A stretch of 64,000 nt of DNA, taken from the NCBI RefSeq assembly GCF_000186345.1, contig NC_014962.1, positions 2,880,450 through 2,944,449 on the forward strand, written 5' to 3'. Under the pieces are notes generated by a model that did not search any database, was not told the DNA's origin, and worked only from the letters and a program-made list of their open reading frames with translations. The position numbers and the translations under genes were made by a program. Origin of the DNA: Isosphaera pallida ATCC 43644 (GTDB lineage Bacteria; Planctomycetota; Planctomycetia; Isosphaerales; Isosphaeraceae). Below are positions 63,330-64,000 of the stretch, one piece after another; positions within the stretch are counted from its first letter, which is position 1; each line of letters begins with the position of its first letter.

Positions 63330-64000
63330 ATGTGGATGAGGGCAGTGGCGCGGGTGGTGGCGAAGCTGGCGGCCGATCGTTTGGCCGAGGGGCGTCTGCG
63401 TGGCACCTTGGAGGAGGTGGCGGCGCGGTTGTGGGCCGAAGAGGGGCCGGTTCGCTCCGACGCCCAATGGCGTGCGGCGTTGTCAGCCGAGGCGCGACGG
63501 GACACGGAGGAAGCGTTGCGACGCGCCGACGAGTTGGCCGTGGAGTTTGGCGGGAATCTCAGCGAGGCGGCGTCGCTGGCGCTACGGTCGTATCTGGGGG
63601 TGGTGCCCTCGCGCGTGCGGCTGTCCCAGCGTCGTCCCGACGACCCTCAAGGATGGACCACTCCCGATTGGTTGATCCCGCGGCGCGCGCATGACCTGAT
63701 GCGGTTTTTGCCGCCGGCGGTGCCCACCTTCCAGCCAGGCGCGATGCCGTGGGACTCGGCCGACTGGGAGTTGACCGACCTGTTGGGGATTGGTGGCTTT
63801 GGCGAGGTCTGGAAGGCGCGCAATCCGCTGTTTCCGGCGGTTCCTCCGGTGGTCTTCAAGTTTTGCACCCTCAAACGCGCTGAGCAAATGGCGTTTCGTC
63901 ACGAGGCGGCGATCTTGTCGCACGCAATCCGCGAGCGGGTCCATCCCGGGTTGATTCCGCTTCGGGCCACCTTTTTGGAGCGTCAACCTCCGTGCCTGGC
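63330..64000 (+). CDS. Ser/Thr protein kinase, N-terminal part (runs off the window)
   Basis: At least 223 residues. ATG 63330 opens a charged helical N-terminal domain of about 150 residues (RVVAKLAADRLAEGRLRGTL... LAVEFGGNLSEAASLALRS), followed by a eukaryotic-like kinase domain start: WELTDLLGIGGFGEVWKA is the glycine-rich ATP loop and VVFKFCTLK holds the ATP-binding Lys. The rest lies past 64000. Such kinases are numerous in planctomycetes. Confidence 0.75.
   Translation, partial: MWMRAVARVVAKLAADRLAEGRLRGTLEEVAARLWAEEGPVRSDAQWRAALSAEARRDTEEALRRADELAVEFGGNLSEAASLALRSYLGVVPSRVRLSQRRPDDPQGWTTPDWLIPRRAHDLMRFLPPAVPTFQPGAMPWDSADWELTDLLGIGGFGEVWKARNPLFPAVPPVVFKFCTLKRAEQMAFRHEAAILSHAIRERVHPGLIPLRATFLERQPPCL

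Overview
The window looks like a planctomycete chromosome, most likely from the Isosphaeraceae. This is inferred from high G+C, a giant PVC-type dehydrogenase with beta-propeller, HEAT and cytochrome c parts, a CxPxR sulfatase, a secreted protein with a planctomycete-style LE-x-LE-x leader motif, a two-domain rhodanese beside an ECF-type sigma factor, and a Ser/Thr kinase running off the right edge. Nothing in the sequence names a species.

Region by region. 1-4.9 kb: a tandem repeat next to tRNA-Leu(GAG), a von Willebrand A (BatA/B-like) protein, a Fur-family regulator, endonuclease V and a secreted sialate O-acetylesterase. 5.2-17.2 kb: fifteen tightly packed plus-strand genes resembling a phage head/tail module (portal, scaffold-like, major capsid, connector-like, tail tube, tail hub). 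It includes a papain-like peptidase but no visible terminase, integrase, tape measure or replication gene. 17.4-26.3 kb: a lipoprotein with a TlpA-type thioredoxin domain, glycogen synthase, a proline-rich membrane protein, a two-copy hairpin repeat and the PVC dehydrogenase. 26.4-31.6 kb: sigma factor, anti-sigma-like membrane protein and rhodanese on the minus strand, then csrA.

32.0-50.8 kb is the centrepiece. It is a polyunsaturated fatty acid (Pfa) synthase operon in the order ER (PfaD) / KS-AT-ACP-ACP-KR-DH / KS-CLF-AT-DH-DH, which is the layout known from terrestrial myxobacteria. It runs directly into homologues of OleA (Claisen-condensing thiolase) and OleB (beta-lactone decarboxylase of the haloalkane dehalogenase fold). 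In Shewanella, Pfa and Ole enzymes together make a polyunsaturated C31 hydrocarbon, so this cluster may make PUFAs and/or long polyunsaturated olefins. OleC, OleD and the phosphopantetheinyl transferase are not in the window. The second Pfa gene carries an apparent single-base frameshift inside the KS domain, and its two ACP domains are an almost perfect 235-bp duplication.

51.2-64.0 kb: a phosphodiesterase/pyrophosphatase-like enzyme, an OPA-type organophosphate transporter, a sulfatase, a small secreted protein with a recognisable promoter, a UvrD/PcrA helicase, an HD-domain protein with a tandem palindrome upstream, an esterase-gluconolactonase fusion, a GlsB/YeaQ-type membrane protein with a clear terminator, and the N-terminal part of a protein kinase. 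Most long antisense or alternate-frame ORFs are high-G+C shadows and were left out.
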